Shown here piece by piece: positions 36,917 through 49,273 of a stretch of DNA of 64,000 bases. The stretch's first letter is position 1. Every line of letters begins with the position of its first letter. The notes under the pieces are model-generated. The model was not told the origin of the DNA. It was given only the letters and a program-made list of their open reading frames with translations, and ran no database searches. Both the position numbers and the translations under genes were made by a program. Origin of the DNA: Mycobacterium florentinum (GTDB lineage Bacteria > Actinomycetota > Actinomycetes > Mycobacteriales > Mycobacteriaceae); assembly GCF_010730355.1 (NCBI RefSeq), contig NZ_AP022576.1, forward strand, positions 992,001-1,056,000. Reading direction: 5' to 3'.

Positions 36917-37381
36917 ATGAAAACTGGTGACACAGTGGCCGACTTCGAACTTCCCGATCAGACCGGAACGCCGCGCAAGCTCAGCGCCCTGCTCGCCGAC
37001 GGCCCGGTGGTGCTGTTCTTCTACCCCGCGGCAATGACTCCCGGGTGCACCAAGGAAGCCTGCCATTTCCGCGACCTGGCATCCGAATTCGCGGCGGTCG
37101 GCGCCAACCGCGTCGGCATCAGCACCGACGCCGTGCAAAAGCAGGCCAAGTTCGCGGACAAGGAGAGCTTCGACTACCCGCTGCTGTCGGACAGCGACGG
37201 CAGCGTCGCCACCCAGTTCGGCGTCAAACGCGGCCTGCTCGGCAAGCTGATGCCGGTCAAGCGCACGACGTTCGTGATCGACACCGATCGCAAGGTGCTC
37301 AACGTGATCGCCAGCGAGTTCAGCATGGACGCGCACGCCGACCAGGCGCTGCAGACACTACGGGCCCGTTCGTCGGCGTAA
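36917..37381 (+). CDS. bcpB: Peroxiredoxin, BCP/Q type
   Basis: A 154-residue thiol peroxidase reducing hydroperoxides. The peroxidatic Cys is in [20 protein letters not shown], with the second Cys five residues on as in many BCP proteins. ATG 36917 ([17 protein letters not shown]) matches the Rv1608c N-terminus; a GTG three codons earlier is possible. A TAGCGT hexamer ends 7 nt before the ATG, suggesting a nearly leaderless message. It is divergent from trpE. Confidence 0.94.
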   Translation: MKTGDTVADFELPDQTGTPRKLSALLADGPVVLFFYPAAMTPGCTKEACHFRDLASEFAAVGANRVGISTDAVQKQAKFADKESFDYPLLSDSDGSVATQFGVKRGLLGKLMPVKRTTFVIDTDRKVLNVIASEFSMDAHADQALQTLRARSSA

Positions 37382-37400
37382 TCGGCTGTGCGGCTTGGTG

Positions 37401-38118
37401 TTACGGAATGATCGCCAAGAACACGAACGCGGCCAGCAGCACCAGGTGCAGTCCCAGGCTGCGCAGCGCCCTGGCGTTGCTCGGCGGCTCGGCATGGCTT
37501 TCCTCGTCGAAGATGCTCTGCTGACCTTTCTGCGCGACGGGCAGGAAGAAGTCGCGATGTCGCCACCGTCTGAGTGAAAACGAACAGCAGGTAGAGCAGC
37601 AGCGCGGCGACGGCGGCGAATACGAGCTGCCCCGGCGAGACTTCCTGACCACCACGGGTGGTGGTGAAGGTCGGCAGCACCAGGCTCAGCGTCGCCAGCG
37701 TGGTGAGCGTGGCCAGCGCCGCACCGCTGCCGTGCGGGTTGAACAACGTCACGCCGTAGCGGTGCGAACCCAGCAGCGGTGACAACCCGGCAATGCCGTT
37801 CGTGGTGATCATCAGCGCCGCGAACGCGGTGTCTCGGGCCAGCGTCGCCGCCTCGTTGCCGCCCGAGGCCATCAGCTCGACGATCAGCGCCAGTTCGATG
37901 ACCGTGACCGCCGTGGCGAGCAGCAGCGAACCGAACGGCTCCCCGACTCGGTGCGCGACCACCTCGGCGTGGTGCACCGCGGCCAACACGGCACCGATGA
38001 GAAGGATCGCCTCGATCGCCGAAAGTATCGGCCCGGGGTGGCCGCCGCCCCGGGTCAGTGCCAGCGTGACAAGGGCGATCAGCGGCACCGCGACGTTCCA
38101 GGAGATCCGTTCGCGCAT
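37401..38118 (-). pseudogene. chaA: chaA pseudogene (cation/proton exchanger, CaCA family)
   Basis: ChaA exports Na+ or Ca2+ in exchange for H+ and is normally about 360 residues with two repeats of five helices. Here the first ~185 codons read well (LATAVTVIELALIVELMA, GLSPLLGSHRYGVTLFNPHG). At about 37555-37563 one extra G after FTQTV shifts the frame; removing it gives RHRDFFLPVAQKGQQSIFDE. The restored frame then goes from EPPSNARALRSLGL straight to the family's last residues HLVLLAAFVFLAIIP and TAA at 37401. Roughly 120 residues, the second exchanger repeat, are missing. Two independent lesions make this a dead gene. Confidence 0.85.
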
Positions 38119-38204
38119 CGCCGCCCATTGTCACCGAAATCCTCGGTCTGTGCCGAGTCTCGATTAGCCGGCCGCCGCCATCACCGCCTCAGTAGCATGC
38201 TCAC

Positions 38205-39698
38205 ATGCTGCAAAGCGATGGCCTACCCGAAGGCGCCGTGTTCGCTGGATACACGATCGTTCGGCGGCTGGGGGCCGGGGGGATGGGCGAGGTATACCTG
38301 GCGCAGCACCCGCGGCTGCCCCGTCGCGACGCCCTGAAGATCTTGCCCGGTGAGCTCACCGAGAACCTCGAGTTTCGGCAACGCTTCAACCGGGAGGCCG
38401 ACCTCGCCGCGAGCCTGTACAACGGGCACATCGTCGGCATCCACGACCGCGGCGAATACGAAGGGCAACTGTGGATTTCGATGGATTACGTCGAGGGCAC
38501 CGACGCCGCGCAGCTGCTGCGCCAGTATCCGTCGGGAATGCCGAAGGTCGATGTCGTCGAGATCATCACGGCCATGGCCGACGCGCTGGACTACGCGCAT
38601 TCGCGCGGCCTGCTGCACCGCGACGTCAAGCCCGCCAACATCCTGCTCACCGAGGCGACGCCCCGGCGGCGAATCCTGCTGGCCGATTTCGGCATTGCCC
38701 GCGAGCTAGGCGAAATCAGCGGTCTCACAGCGACAAACATGATGATGGGCACCACCGCCTATTGTGCGCCCGAGCAGTTGCAGGGTTTGAATCTCGACGG
38801 ACGCGCCGACCAATACGCGCTGGGCTGCACCGCGTTCAACCTGTTGACCGGGTCCGCCCCCTTTCACGGCTCCAATCCGGCGGTGGTCATCACGCAGCAT
38901 TTGTCCGCGCCGCCGCCGCCGGTCAGTGAGCGCCGGCCCGAGTTGGCCGACCTCGACGGCGCGCTCGCCAAAGCGCTCGCCAAGGACCCGGCCGACCGTT
39001 ATGCGACGTGTGCGGATTTCGCGGCCGCGCTTTCAAGCCGGCTCGGCGCCGCGGCGGCCGAGGCCGTAGCTCCGACCCAGGCGGCCGCGATTGCGACGGA
39101 GGTGATCGCCACGCCGCAAACCGCCTCGGCCACAACGCCTCCCGTGCGCAGCAACCGGCGCACGGCGGTGGCGGTCGCGGCGATCGTCGGGGTCGCGCTG
39201 GTCGGCCTCGCGGTGCTCGTCGGTGTCCGCCTGCTCGGCGGGTCGAACCAATCCGGCAACAGCGGAGCCGCCTCGCCGTCGGTGGCGCGGCCCAGCAGCC
39301 AACCGCCGGCCAAACCGGCGCTCAAGCTGTCCGGCCAAATCACCGACAACGCGAATGCGCTCGGCCCGCTTGAGTACGACGCGGTGAACCGGGCGATCAG
39401 GAAGCTCTACGACACGCGCGGCACCCGGCTGTGGGTGGTGTACGTCAGGAACTTCGACGGCCTCAAGCCGCTGCGCTGGGCCGAGGACATCATGCGCGCA
39501 AACAACTTCACCGATAACGACGCGATCCTGGCCGTGGCCACCGAGGAGCCGGCCTACTCGTTCCGGGTGCCGAACGCGGTGATCAACGGGAGGGCGATCG
39601 ATCTCGAAGTCATTCGGCGCGACCGCATTTCACCGGCGGTGTTCCGGCACGAGTGGCCTCGCGCGGCGATCGCCGCGGCCAACGGTTTGGACGCGTAG
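38205..39698 (+). CDS. Ser/Thr protein kinase with extracytoplasmic TPM domain
   Basis: A 497-residue protein. The kinase domain spans about residues 15-280 with [28 protein letters not shown] and APEQL, all complete. After an Ala-rich linker, one membrane helix ([20 protein letters not shown]) leads to a Ser/Pro stretch. A domain of about 130 residues then resembles the TPM/DUF477 fold ([60 protein letters not shown]). TPM domains are usually found in LemA-associated membrane proteins, so here it would act as the sensor of a receptor kinase. It is divergent from the chaA pseudogene and 158 bp upstream of a small helical-protein gene. Confidence 0.85.
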   Translation: MLQSDGLPEGAVFAGYTIVRRLGAGGMGEVYLAQHPRLPRRDALKILPGELTENLEFRQRFNREADLAASLYNGHIVGIHDRGEYEGQLWISMDYVEGTDAAQLLRQYPSGMPKVDVVEIITAMADALDYAHSRGLLHRDVKPANILLTEATPRRRILLADFGIARELGEISGLTATNMMMGTTAYCAPEQLQGLNLDGRADQYALGCTAFNLLTGSAPFHGSNPAVVITQHLSAPPPPVSERRPELADLDGALAKALAKDPADRYATCADFAAALSSRLGAAAAEAVAPTQAAAIATEVIATPQTASATTPPVRSNRRTAVAVAAIVGVALVGLAVLVGVRLLGGSNQSGNSGAASPSVARPSSQPPAKPALKLSGQITDNANALGPLEYDAVNRAIRKLYDTRGTRLWVVYVRNFDGLKPLRWAEDIMRANNFTDNDAILAVATEEPAYSFRVPNAVINGRAIDLEVIRRDRISPAVFRHEWPRAAIAAANGLDA

Positions 39699-39844
39699 GT
39701 CCGGGCAAATTCTCGGGTGTTGATCGAGGACCTCAATCGACAGGTTCGGTAGCTGAGTCGGTAGTTTTGCGGATGTCATGTTCGCGTGGAGTTGGCATAG
39801 TCCGTAGCGGTCTTGTGGTGGGAGACGTTTCTGCTCGCCGACCC

Positions 39845-39850
39845 AGGAGG
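39845..39850 (+). promoter_or_regulatory. Ribosome-binding site that sets a TTG start
   Basis: A perfect AGGAGG stands 6 nt before TTG 39857. The open frame extends 68 codons further up but has no ribosome site and no family-like sequence there. Confidence 0.75.
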
Positions 39851-39856
39851 AATCCG

Positions 39857-40330
39857 TTGACAGTGCCACCGCCGTCCCTGGTGCACGTTCTCGACCGCTA
39901 CCGCTCCATCGAAGGTTGGAACGCTGAGTACCTCGCCCGTTGGATCGACGTCACTTCAGATCCGGGCCTGCGCGGTGGGCTGAGGACGATTCTGCGCCGC
40001 GAGCAGGCCCACGCCGCAGAACTCGAAAGCCGGCTCAGCGAACTGGGTGGCGCCCAAGACGCCAAGATCTCCGATGGGCAACGAGAGCAGTCTTTCGAAT
40101 TCTACGGTTCACCCGACGTGCGTGACCTCGATAAGCTGGCTTCGTTGGTCAACATCTTCCGCGAACCGGAGAAACTGCTCGGCTTCGTCCACGGTGCAGT
40201 AGCTGGCGATCACGACGACGAGCAGACGCGTGAGCTCCTTCGTACGATCATCGACGACGAGATGGCGACGATCAAGTGGGTGCGGACTGCCTACGAGCAA
40301 CGGGCGGACGGCCAGGCCAACGACGGCTAA
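39857..40330 (+). CDS. Small helical protein, possibly ferritin-like
   Basis: A 157-residue, all-helical, highly charged protein starting at TTG 39857 (TTG ACA GTG CCA). Four amphipathic helices can be drawn. One carries [13 protein letters not shown], an ExxH pattern, and the last carries [36 protein letters not shown] segment lies between. This recalls ferritin-like or rubrerythrin folds, but the second ExxH histidine is missing, so metal binding is only a guess. Its stop overlaps the 3' end of hisI on the other strand. I do not recognise a named family. Confidence 0.65.
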   Translation: MTVPPPSLVHVLDRYRSIEGWNAEYLARWIDVTSDPGLRGGLRTILRREQAHAAELESRLSELGGAQDAKISDGQREQSFEFYGSPDVRDLDKLASLVNIFREPEKLLGFVHGAVAGDHDDEQTRELLRTIIDDEMATIKWVRTAYEQRADGQANDG

Positions 40331-40674
40331 TTCTCGGGCGCCAGCAGCTCGTCGGCATCGAAGCAGCTGTGGTCTCCGGTGTGGCAGGCGCCGCCGACCT
40401 GATCGACGGTCAACAGCACGGTGTCGCCGTCGCAGTCCAGCCGTACCGACTGCACCCGCTGGGTGTGGCCCGACGTCGCGCCCTTGATCCACTGCTCGCC
40501 GCGGGATCGTGAAAAGTAGGTCGCCTCACGGGTTTCCAGAGTGCGGGCCAACGCCGCGTCGTCCATCCAGGCGACCATCAGCACGTCGCCGCTGCCCCGC
40601 TCCTGCACGACGGCGGTGAACAGTCCGTCGGCATTGCGCTTGAGGCGCGCGGCGATGTTCGGGTCCAGCGTCAT
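40327..40674 (-). CDS. hisI: Phosphoribosyl-AMP cyclohydrolase
   Basis: The third step of histidine synthesis, opening the adenine ring of PR-AMP. 115 residues, the same as Rv1606, with the metal and catalytic residues in [34 protein letters not shown] and CHTGDHSCF. It is not fused to HisE, which lies elsewhere in mycobacteria. Its start overlaps the hisF stop by 4 bp; it is the last gene of the his run. Confidence 0.96.
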   Translation of the reverse strand: MTLDPNIAARLKRNADGLFTAVVQERGSGDVLMVAWMDDAALARTLETREATYFSRSRGEQWIKGATSGHTQRVQSVRLDCDGDTVLLTVDQVGGACHTGDHSCFDADELLAPEN

Positions 40675-41456
40675 CGCACCGTAATCCCTTCCGCGGCCAT
40701 CGCGGCCTTCACCTGCCGGATCGTCAGCTCACGGAAGTGAAAGACGCTGGCCGCCAACACCGCATCGGCACCGGCATCAACCGCCGGCGCGAAATGCTCC
40801 ACCGCACCGGCGCCGCCGCTGGCGATCACCGGAACCGTGACCGCGGCGCGCACCGCGCGTAGCATCGCCAGATCGAAACCGGCCTTGGTGCCGTCGGCGT
40901 CCATCGAGTTGAGCAGAATCTCCCCCACGCCGAGGTCGGCACCGCGGGCAGCCCACTCGACGGCGTCGATGCCGGTGCCACGGCGGCCGCCGTGCGTGGT
41001 GACCTCCCAGCCAGACGGCGTCGGCGCCGAACCGGGCGGCACCGTGCGGGCGTCGACGGACAGCACGATGCATTGCGAGCCGAATTGCCTTGACATCTCG
41101 GCCAATAGCTCGGGGCGGGCGATCGCGGCGGTATTCACCGAAACCTTGTCCGCCCCGGCCCGCAGCAACACATCGACGTCCGCCACGGCACGCACGCCGC
41201 CGCCGACGGTCAGCGGGATGAACACCTGCTCGGCGGTATGGCGCACCACGTCGAGCATCGTCGCGCGGCCCGACGAGGACGCGGTCACGTCGAGGAACGT
41301 CAGCTCGTCGGCACCTTCGGCGTCATAGGCCGCGGCGAGTTCGACGGGATCACCCGCGTCGCGCAGGTTCTCGAAATTGACCCCCTTGACGACGCGACCG
41401 TCGTCGACGTCCAGGCACGGAATCACCCGCACGGCAAGATCGGTTCCCGACTGCAT
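40671..41456 (-). CDS. hisF: Imidazole glycerol phosphate synthase cyclase subunit
   Basis: HisF pairs with HisH to make imidazole glycerol phosphate and AICAR. The 261 residues begin [20 protein letters not shown], with the first catalytic Asp. The barrel shows [57 protein letters not shown] (second Asp) and [18 protein letters not shown] 41456 lies one base after the impA stop (TGAGATG); the open frame upstream belongs to no family. Confidence 0.96.
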   Translation of the reverse strand: MQSGTDLAVRVIPCLDVDDGRVVKGVNFENLRDAGDPVELAAAYDAEGADELTFLDVTASSSGRATMLDVVRHTAEQVFIPLTVGGGVRAVADVDVLLRAGADKVSVNTAAIARPELLAEMSRQFGSQCIVLSVDARTVPPGSAPTPSGWEVTTHGGRRGTGIDAVEWAARGADLGVGEILLNSMDADGTKAGFDLAMLRAVRAAVTVPVIASGGAGAVEHFAPAVDAGADAVLAASVFHFRELTIRQVKAAMAAEGITVR

Positions 41457-41457
41457 C

Positions 41458-42258
41458 TCAGTAGTCCTCCGGTCGGCCGGCGCTGCGCACGATCTCGAGC
41501 AGCTGCCCGTAGGCGCCGGGGGCCGCGGCCAGCACCGACCGCGACTCGGGTGTCCAGGGTTGGCCGGCGAGGTCGGTGACGGTGCCCCCCGCCGCGCGTA
41601 CCAGCGCGACTCCCGCTGCGTGATCCCACACGTGGCCACCGAAATGTACTGCGCCGGCTAATATCCCGTCGGCTACATAGGCGAGGTCGATGCCGGTAGA
41701 CCCATGCATGCGCAGTCGTGAGCACACCGAGCTGAGTCTCTCCAGCACCGCGATCCGATAACGGCCCGGGAACCGGCCCCGGGACTCGGCATCAAACGTG
41801 CCGACCCCCATCAGGCAGTCGGCCGGCGCGGTGTCGGCCAACGGCGGCTGCGCGACACCGTCTTTCACGAACGGTCCGTCGGCGATCGCCGTGTAGCGAG
41901 TGTCGGTGAACGGTATCCACGTCAGCCCGGCCACCGGCTCGCCGTCGTGCAACAGGCCGAGCAGGATCGCCGCCATCGGCGATCCGGCGGCGTAGTTGAG
42001 GGTGCCGTCGATGGGGTCCAGCACCCATACCCACGGCGAATCGACCGGTGTGCCACCGAATTCCTCGCCGTGAACGCCGATTCCGGTCGCCGCTTCCAGC
42101 GCGGCGACGACCTGCCGTTCGATCGCGAGGTCTACCTGAGTGGCGAAGTCGTTGCCCTTCTTGCGAACCGCCGAGTCCGCGCGATGGCCGGCCACGAATG
42201 GCTCCACCGCCGCGTCGAGGATTGTCGACGCCTCGGCCAGCAGCGCGTTCAGATCCAT
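41458..42258 (-). CDS. impA: Inositol monophosphatase family protein (ImpA/HisN type)
   Basis: A 266-residue Mg2+- and Li+-sensitive phosphatase fold. Metal ligands are in [26 protein letters not shown] and [16 protein letters not shown]. Because it sits inside the his cluster between hisA and hisF, it may serve as the missing histidinol-phosphate phosphatase; inositol phosphate or other sugar phosphates are alternatives. M. tuberculosis has the same arrangement (Rv1604). A 4-bp gap separates it from hisA. Confidence 0.92.
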   Translation of the reverse strand: MDLNALLAEASTILDAAVEPFVAGHRADSAVRKKGNDFATQVDLAIERQVVAALEAATGIGVHGEEFGGTPVDSPWVWVLDPIDGTLNYAAGSPMAAILLGLLHDGEPVAGLTWIPFTDTRYTAIADGPFVKDGVAQPPLADTAPADCLMGVGTFDAESRGRFPGRYRIAVLERLSSVCSRLRMHGSTGIDLAYVADGILAGAVHFGGHVWDHAAGVALVRAAGGTVTDLAGQPWTPESRSVLAAAPGAYGQLLEIVRSAGRPEDY

Positions 42259-42262
42259 CGGT

Positions 42263-42997
42263 CTACTGCCGTACCGCGTCCAGTGCCTGCGGCAGGGTGA
42301 ACCGCCCGGCGTAGAGCGCCTTGCCCACGATGGCGCCCTCGACGCCGCGGTCGGTGAGAGTCGCGATGGCGCGCAGGTCGTCCAGGCTCGACACGCCGCC
42401 CGAGGCGATCACCGGGGCGTCGGTGCGTTCGGCGACGCGGGCCAGCAGGTCGAGATTGGGACCGCCCAGCGTGCCGTCCTTGGTGACATCAGTGACGACG
42501 AACCGCGAACACCCTTCGCCGTCAAGGCGTTCCAGCACATCCCACAGGTCGCCACCATCGGTTTCCCAGCCGCGCCCCCGCAGTCGGTGCTCGCCGTCGA
42601 CGATCTGCACGTCCAGGCCGACGGCGACCTTGTCGCCGTGCTCGGCGATCGCCCGCGCGCACCACTGCGGATTCTCCAGCGCCGCGGTGCCCAGGTTGAC
42701 CCGGGCGCAGCCGGTGGCCAGCGCGGCGGCCAGCGAATCGTCGTCGCGGATCCCGCCGGAGAGCTCGACGTTCACGTCGAGCTTGCCCACCACCTCGGCG
42801 AGCAGCTCGCGGTTGGAGCCGCGGCCGAACGCGGCGTCCAGGTCCACCAGATGGATCCAGTCGGCCCCGTCGCGTTGCCAGTTCAGCGCGGCGTCCAGCG
42901 CCGAGCCGTACTCGGTTTCGCTGCCGGCCTTGCCCTGCACCAAACGCACGGCACGACCCTCGACGACGTCGACGGCGGGTAACAAAATCAGTGGCAT
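42263..42997 (-). CDS. hisA: Bifunctional ProFAR/PRA isomerase PriA
   Basis: In actinobacteria this barrel enzyme isomerises both ProFAR (HisA step) and phosphoribosyl anthranilate (TrpF step). The 244 residues contain [20 protein letters not shown] (first catalytic Asp), [55 protein letters not shown] (second Asp) and [13 protein letters not shown]. No trpF is visible in the trp cluster, which agrees with dual function. Its ATG directly abuts the hisH stop. Confidence 0.95.
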   Translation of the reverse strand: MPLILLPAVDVVEGRAVRLVQGKAGSETEYGSALDAALNWQRDGADWIHLVDLDAAFGRGSNRELLAEVVGKLDVNVELSGGIRDDDSLAAALATGCARVNLGTAALENPQWCARAIAEHGDKVAVGLDVQIVDGEHRLRGRGWETDGGDLWDVLERLDGEGCSRFVVTDVTKDGTLGGPNLDLLARVAERTDAPVIASGGVSSLDDLRAIATLTDRGVEGAIVGKALYAGRFTLPQALDAVRQ

Positions 42998-43614
42998 CTA
43001 CAGTCCCTCAACCCAGTTGCTCAACACGGCCGCACCGGCGTCCCCACTCTTCTCCGGGTGGAATTGAGTGGCGGCCAGCGGCCCGTCCTCGACCGCCGCC
43101 AAAAACGGCACCTGATGGGTGGCCCACGTCAGCACGGCCTCCGGCGACCCCTCCCACCGCTGCGCGGCGTAAGAATGCACGAAGTAAAACCGGGCAGCCG
43201 CATCCAGCCCCTTGAAAAGTCCACTGCCCGAACCGGATTGGACGATATTCCAGCCCATGTGCGGGATCACCGGCGCGTCCAGCCGGGTCACGGCTCCGGG
43301 CCACTGCCCGCAGCCCACGGTCTCGACCCCGAATTCCACGCCGCGTGCGAACAGGATCTGCATGCCGACGCAGACCCCCAGCACCGGGCGCCCGGCGGCG
43401 ACCCGCTCGGCGATGATCCGCTCCCCCGCGATCTTGCGCAGGCCGGTCATGCACGCCTCGAAAGCGCCGACACCGGGGACCACCAGCCCGTCGGCCGCTG
43501 CCGCCGCACGCGCGTCGGCGGTGACTTCCACCGTCGCGCCGACCCGCTGCAGCGCACGCTGAGCAGACCGTAGATTGCCTGAGCCGTAGTCCAGCACCAC
43601 GACCGATCGTGTTG

Positions 43615-43618
<4 letters not shown>
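42998..43618 (-). CDS. hisH: Imidazole glycerol phosphate synthase glutaminase subunit
   Basis: Class I glutamine amidotransferase of 206 residues giving ammonia to HisF. The nucleophile lies in [16 protein letters not shown] and the His/Glu pair in [13 protein letters not shown]; the N-terminal [20 protein letters not shown] is typical. Its start overlaps the hisB 3' end by 4 bp. Confidence 0.96.
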
Positions 43619-46739
<3,121 letters not shown>

Positions 46740-46801
46740 TCAATATCCGACCGGTACAGTGCGCGTAATCAGGCAACAGACGTTCCGCAAAGGGAGCCGG
46801 C

Positions 46802-47212
46802 ATGTCCACAAAGGATCACCCGAACAACGCCCCGGGCATCCCGATGGTGTATCCGACGTGGTTCGAGAACTTCCAGGTCAAATACCTCAACCGGGCGCTG
46901 AAGCCGGTCGCGCGGTTCCTGCCCGGAACCGGCACTATCGAGCACCGCGGCCGCACGTCGGGTAAGCCGTACAAAACCATCGTGACCGCCTACCGCAACG
47001 GCAACGTGCTGGCGATCGCGCTGGGCCACGGCAAGACCGACTGGGTGAAGAACGTGCTGGCCGCTGGGCAGGCTGACCTGCACTTTGCGCGCAAGGTCGT
47101 GCACATCACCAACCCCCGGATTCTGCCCGCCGGGTCCGACGGCACCGGCCTGCCCGCTCTGGTCCGCCTGCAGTTGCGCCGCATGGCGGTGTTGGTCAGC
47201 GATATCGCCTGA
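46802..47212 (+). CDS. Rv1598c-like protein, F420-dependent nitroreductase (DDN) family
   Basis: A 136-residue split-barrel protein of the actinobacterial DDN/DUF385 family, members of which bind F420 and reduce quinones or nitroimidazoles. Seen are FLPGTGTIEHRGRTSGKPYK, AIALGHGKTDWVKNVLAAGQ and a short C-terminus. The length equals that of Rv1598c. Whether this member binds F420 is not certain. A GGGAG sits just before the ATG. It is divergent from hisD and convergent with the alcohol dehydrogenase gene, with repeat copy B between them. Confidence 0.87.
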   Translation: MSTKDHPNNAPGIPMVYPTWFENFQVKYLNRALKPVARFLPGTGTIEHRGRTSGKPYKTIVTAYRNGNVLAIALGHGKTDWVKNVLAAGQADLHFARKVVHITNPRILPAGSDGTGLPALVRLQLRRMAVLVSDIA

Positions 47213-47224
47213 CGCCCTGCCGCG

Positions 47225-47343
47225 TTGAGTGTGCACTCAGGGCGGTGAGTGCGCGCTGACGGCTTTCGGTGTGCGCCAGCGGCGGGATGCCCCGGCGTGT
47301 CGCGCCCCTGGACGCGCACTCAAAGTCCAACACGCACACTCAA
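47225..47343. repeat. Dispersed intergenic repeat, copy B
   Basis: A 119-bp unit bounded by perfect 10-bp inverted repeats TTGAGTGTGC (47225-47234) and GCACACTCAA (47334-47343). It shares ACGGCTTTCGGTGTGCGC and CGGCGTGTCGC with copy A (15168-15266). Further GTGTGC/GCGCAC words inside could form extra stems. It lies between convergent genes and shows no open frame. A short degenerate GAAGACGCGAA repeat follows at 47345-47375. Confidence 0.78.
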
Positions 47344-47378
47344 GAGCGAAGACGCGAAGACGAAGACGCGAATCCGGG

Positions 47379-48407
47379 CTAGGCCCTGGTGAAAACCGTC
47401 TTGCCGGTCATCGTCGGCCACACCGACGGCGCTTCCGACCAGGGCACCACCCGGTCGACGGCCGGTGACAGGTCGCATCCGCCGGCCAGCAGTTCGAGCA
47501 CCGCAGGGATGGCCGACCGGGCGTTGACCCGGCCGGTGACAAACCTCACCCCCCGGGTGTACATCGGCAGCAGCGGCATCTCGACGATCGGCTGGTAGTA
47601 GATCCCGGTGTCGGTGCACACCCCGTCCGGCCAGGTCGCCCGCAGCGTGGCGGCCAGCAGCGACGGGTCGGCGGAGGTGTGCACGGTGACCGGATACGGC
47701 TCCCAGGACTTATCCGGCTTGACCCGATCGTGCACCACCGCGCCGAGCTTTTCGGCGGCCGCCAGCCGGCGCACGTCGTGGTCGACGTAGTCGACGCGAG
47801 CTCCCAGCGCGGCCGCGAAGGCCGCGGCATACAGCCCGATCGACAGCTTGCCGATCACCAGCACGCGGCGGTCGGCCGGATCGAGCGCGGCCAGCTCGGA
47901 CGCATACGGCCCGACCGCCCGCCAGCCGTCGGGAATGTTGTCCGACAGCGAGGCAATGGCATTGGGCTGCACGCCATCCGGGACGGGGACCAGCATCGCG
48001 TCGGCGTAGGGCACCAACACCTCGTCGGACATGAATCCCCCGCCGTTCAGACCGGCGAGCGGGCCCAGACCGTACATCGCCATCAACGGCACCGAGCCGC
48101 ACGAGCCGGTCACGCCGCGACGGCAGTGCGAGCAGTTACCGCAGCTGATCTGGAACGGCACCACCACCCAGTCGCCCGGCCGGACGCCGACGACGGCGTC
48201 GCCGACGGCCACGACCTCGGCCAGCCCCTCATGCCCGACGGCGTATCCGGGCGGCAGCGGGGCCTGACCCGCCGCGACCGCGATGTCGAGATCGCAGCAG
48301 GCCACCACCAGGGGCCTGACCACCGCTTGTTCCGGTGCGGTGATTTCCGGCTCGGGCACGTCACGCCACCCGTACCGCCCGGCTTCCTCGAAGGTCAGCT
48401 GCCGCAT
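47379..48407 (-). CDS. Zinc-dependent alcohol dehydrogenase family protein
   Basis: A 342-residue MDR protein. The catalytic-zinc region is VACCDLDIAVAAG and GHEGLAEVVAVGDAVVGVRP; the structural zinc motif is CGNCSHCRRGVTGSC. The nucleotide-binding turn, usually GxGxxG, reads VLVIGKLSIGLYAAAF, so the last glycines are altered and cofactor choice is unclear. It starts 11 bp after nadC and is probably co-transcribed with the nad genes. M. tuberculosis has an unrelated protein (Rv1597) at this place. The substrate is unknown. Confidence 0.85.
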   Translation of the reverse strand: MRQLTFEEAGRYGWRDVPEPEITAPEQAVVRPLVVACCDLDIAVAAGQAPLPPGYAVGHEGLAEVVAVGDAVVGVRPGDWVVVPFQISCGNCSHCRRGVTGSCGSVPLMAMYGLGPLAGLNGGGFMSDEVLVPYADAMLVPVPDGVQPNAIASLSDNIPDGWRAVGPYASELAALDPADRRVLVIGKLSIGLYAAAFAAALGARVDYVDHDVRRLAAAEKLGAVVHDRVKPDKSWEPYPVTVHTSADPSLLAATLRATWPDGVCTDTGIYYQPIVEMPLLPMYTRGVRFVTGRVNARSAIPAVLELLAGGCDLSPAVDRVVPWSEAPSVWPTMTGKTVFTRA

Positions 48408-48418
48408 CTGGGCCGGAC

Positions 48419-49273
48419 CTACATGTCCAGGCCGATATCGAGTACGCGCACCGAGTGGGTCAGCGCGCCGACGGCCAGGTAGTCCACGCCGGTACCGGCA
48501 TATTCCGCCGCGGTCTGAAGGCTGAGCCCGCCCGACGACTCCAGCAGCACGGCCGGTGCCCGGGAGTCACGACGCTGCACGGCGATCTGCGTCTGCCACA
48601 CCGGGAAATTGTCCAACAGGATCAGCTCCGGCTTCTCCGGCAGTACCTCGTCGAGTTGCTCGAGCGAGTCGACTTCGACCTCGCACGGCAGATCGGGTGC
48701 GGCCTCTCGCACCGCCCGTAGCGCTTCGACGACCGATCCCGCGGCCGCGACATGGTTGTCCTTGATCAAAGCGGCGTCGCCCAGGCCGAGGCGGTGGTTG
48801 ACGCCGCCGCCGATCCGCACCGCATACTTCTGCAGGGCCCGCAGCCCGGGCAGCGTCTTGCGGGTGTCGCGGACCTGGGCCTTGGTGCCGCTCACCGCGT
48901 CCACCCAGGCCGCCGTCGCGGTGGCGATCCCCGACAGATGGCAGATCAGGTTCAGCATCGTCCGCTCGGCGGTCAACAGCCCGCGGTTCTCCGCGCGCAC
49001 CGTCAGGACCGGCTGGCCGGGCTCCACGCGGGCACCATCCTCGACGCGGTCGAGCACCTGATAACCATCGGCACCGAGCACCTCGTCGAGCACCAGCAGC
49101 CCGACGTCCAATCCGGCGATCACGCCCGCCTCCCGGGGCACCATCGCGGCCGTCGCCTCGCCGGCGGGCACCGTCGCGAGCGTGGTGATGTCGGGCCCGT
49201 AGCGCAGGTCCTCGTCCAGACCACGGCGAACGATGTCTTGGGCGGCGGCGAGTTCGGCGTCGGACAACGTCAT
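48419..49273 (-). CDS. nadC: Quinolinate phosphoribosyltransferase
   Basis: Makes nicotinate mononucleotide from quinolinate and PRPP. The 284 residues from ATG 49273 show RTMLNLICHLSGIATATAAW, VRDTRKTLPGLRALQKYAVR, GGVNHRLGLGDAALIKDNHV and VEVDSLEQLDEVL. The start overlaps the nadB stop (TGATG). The open frame continues antisense-like upstream within nadB and is not coding. Confidence 0.97.
   Translation of the reverse strand: MTLSDAELAAAQDIVRRGLDEDLRYGPDITTLATVPAGEATAAMVPREAGVIAGLDVGLLVLDEVLGADGYQVLDRVEDGARVEPGQPVLTVRAENRGLLTAERTMLNLICHLSGIATATAAWVDAVSGTKAQVRDTRKTLPGLRALQKYAVRIGGGVNHRLGLGDAALIKDNHVAAAGSVVEALRAVREAAPDLPCEVEVDSLEQLDEVLPEKPELILLDNFPVWQTQIAVQRRDSRAPAVLLESSGGLSLQTAAEYAGTGVDYLAVGALTHSVRVLDIGLDM

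Noticed and set aside
36812..37336. N-terminal extension of TrpE by about 170 residues
   Set aside because: It is antisense to bcpB, has no family likeness, and GTG 36811 has its own ribosome site and gives the normal length.
46741..46801. Histidine attenuator or T-box ahead of hisD
   Set aside because: The gap is too short and shows no leader peptide with His codons and no T-box sequence.
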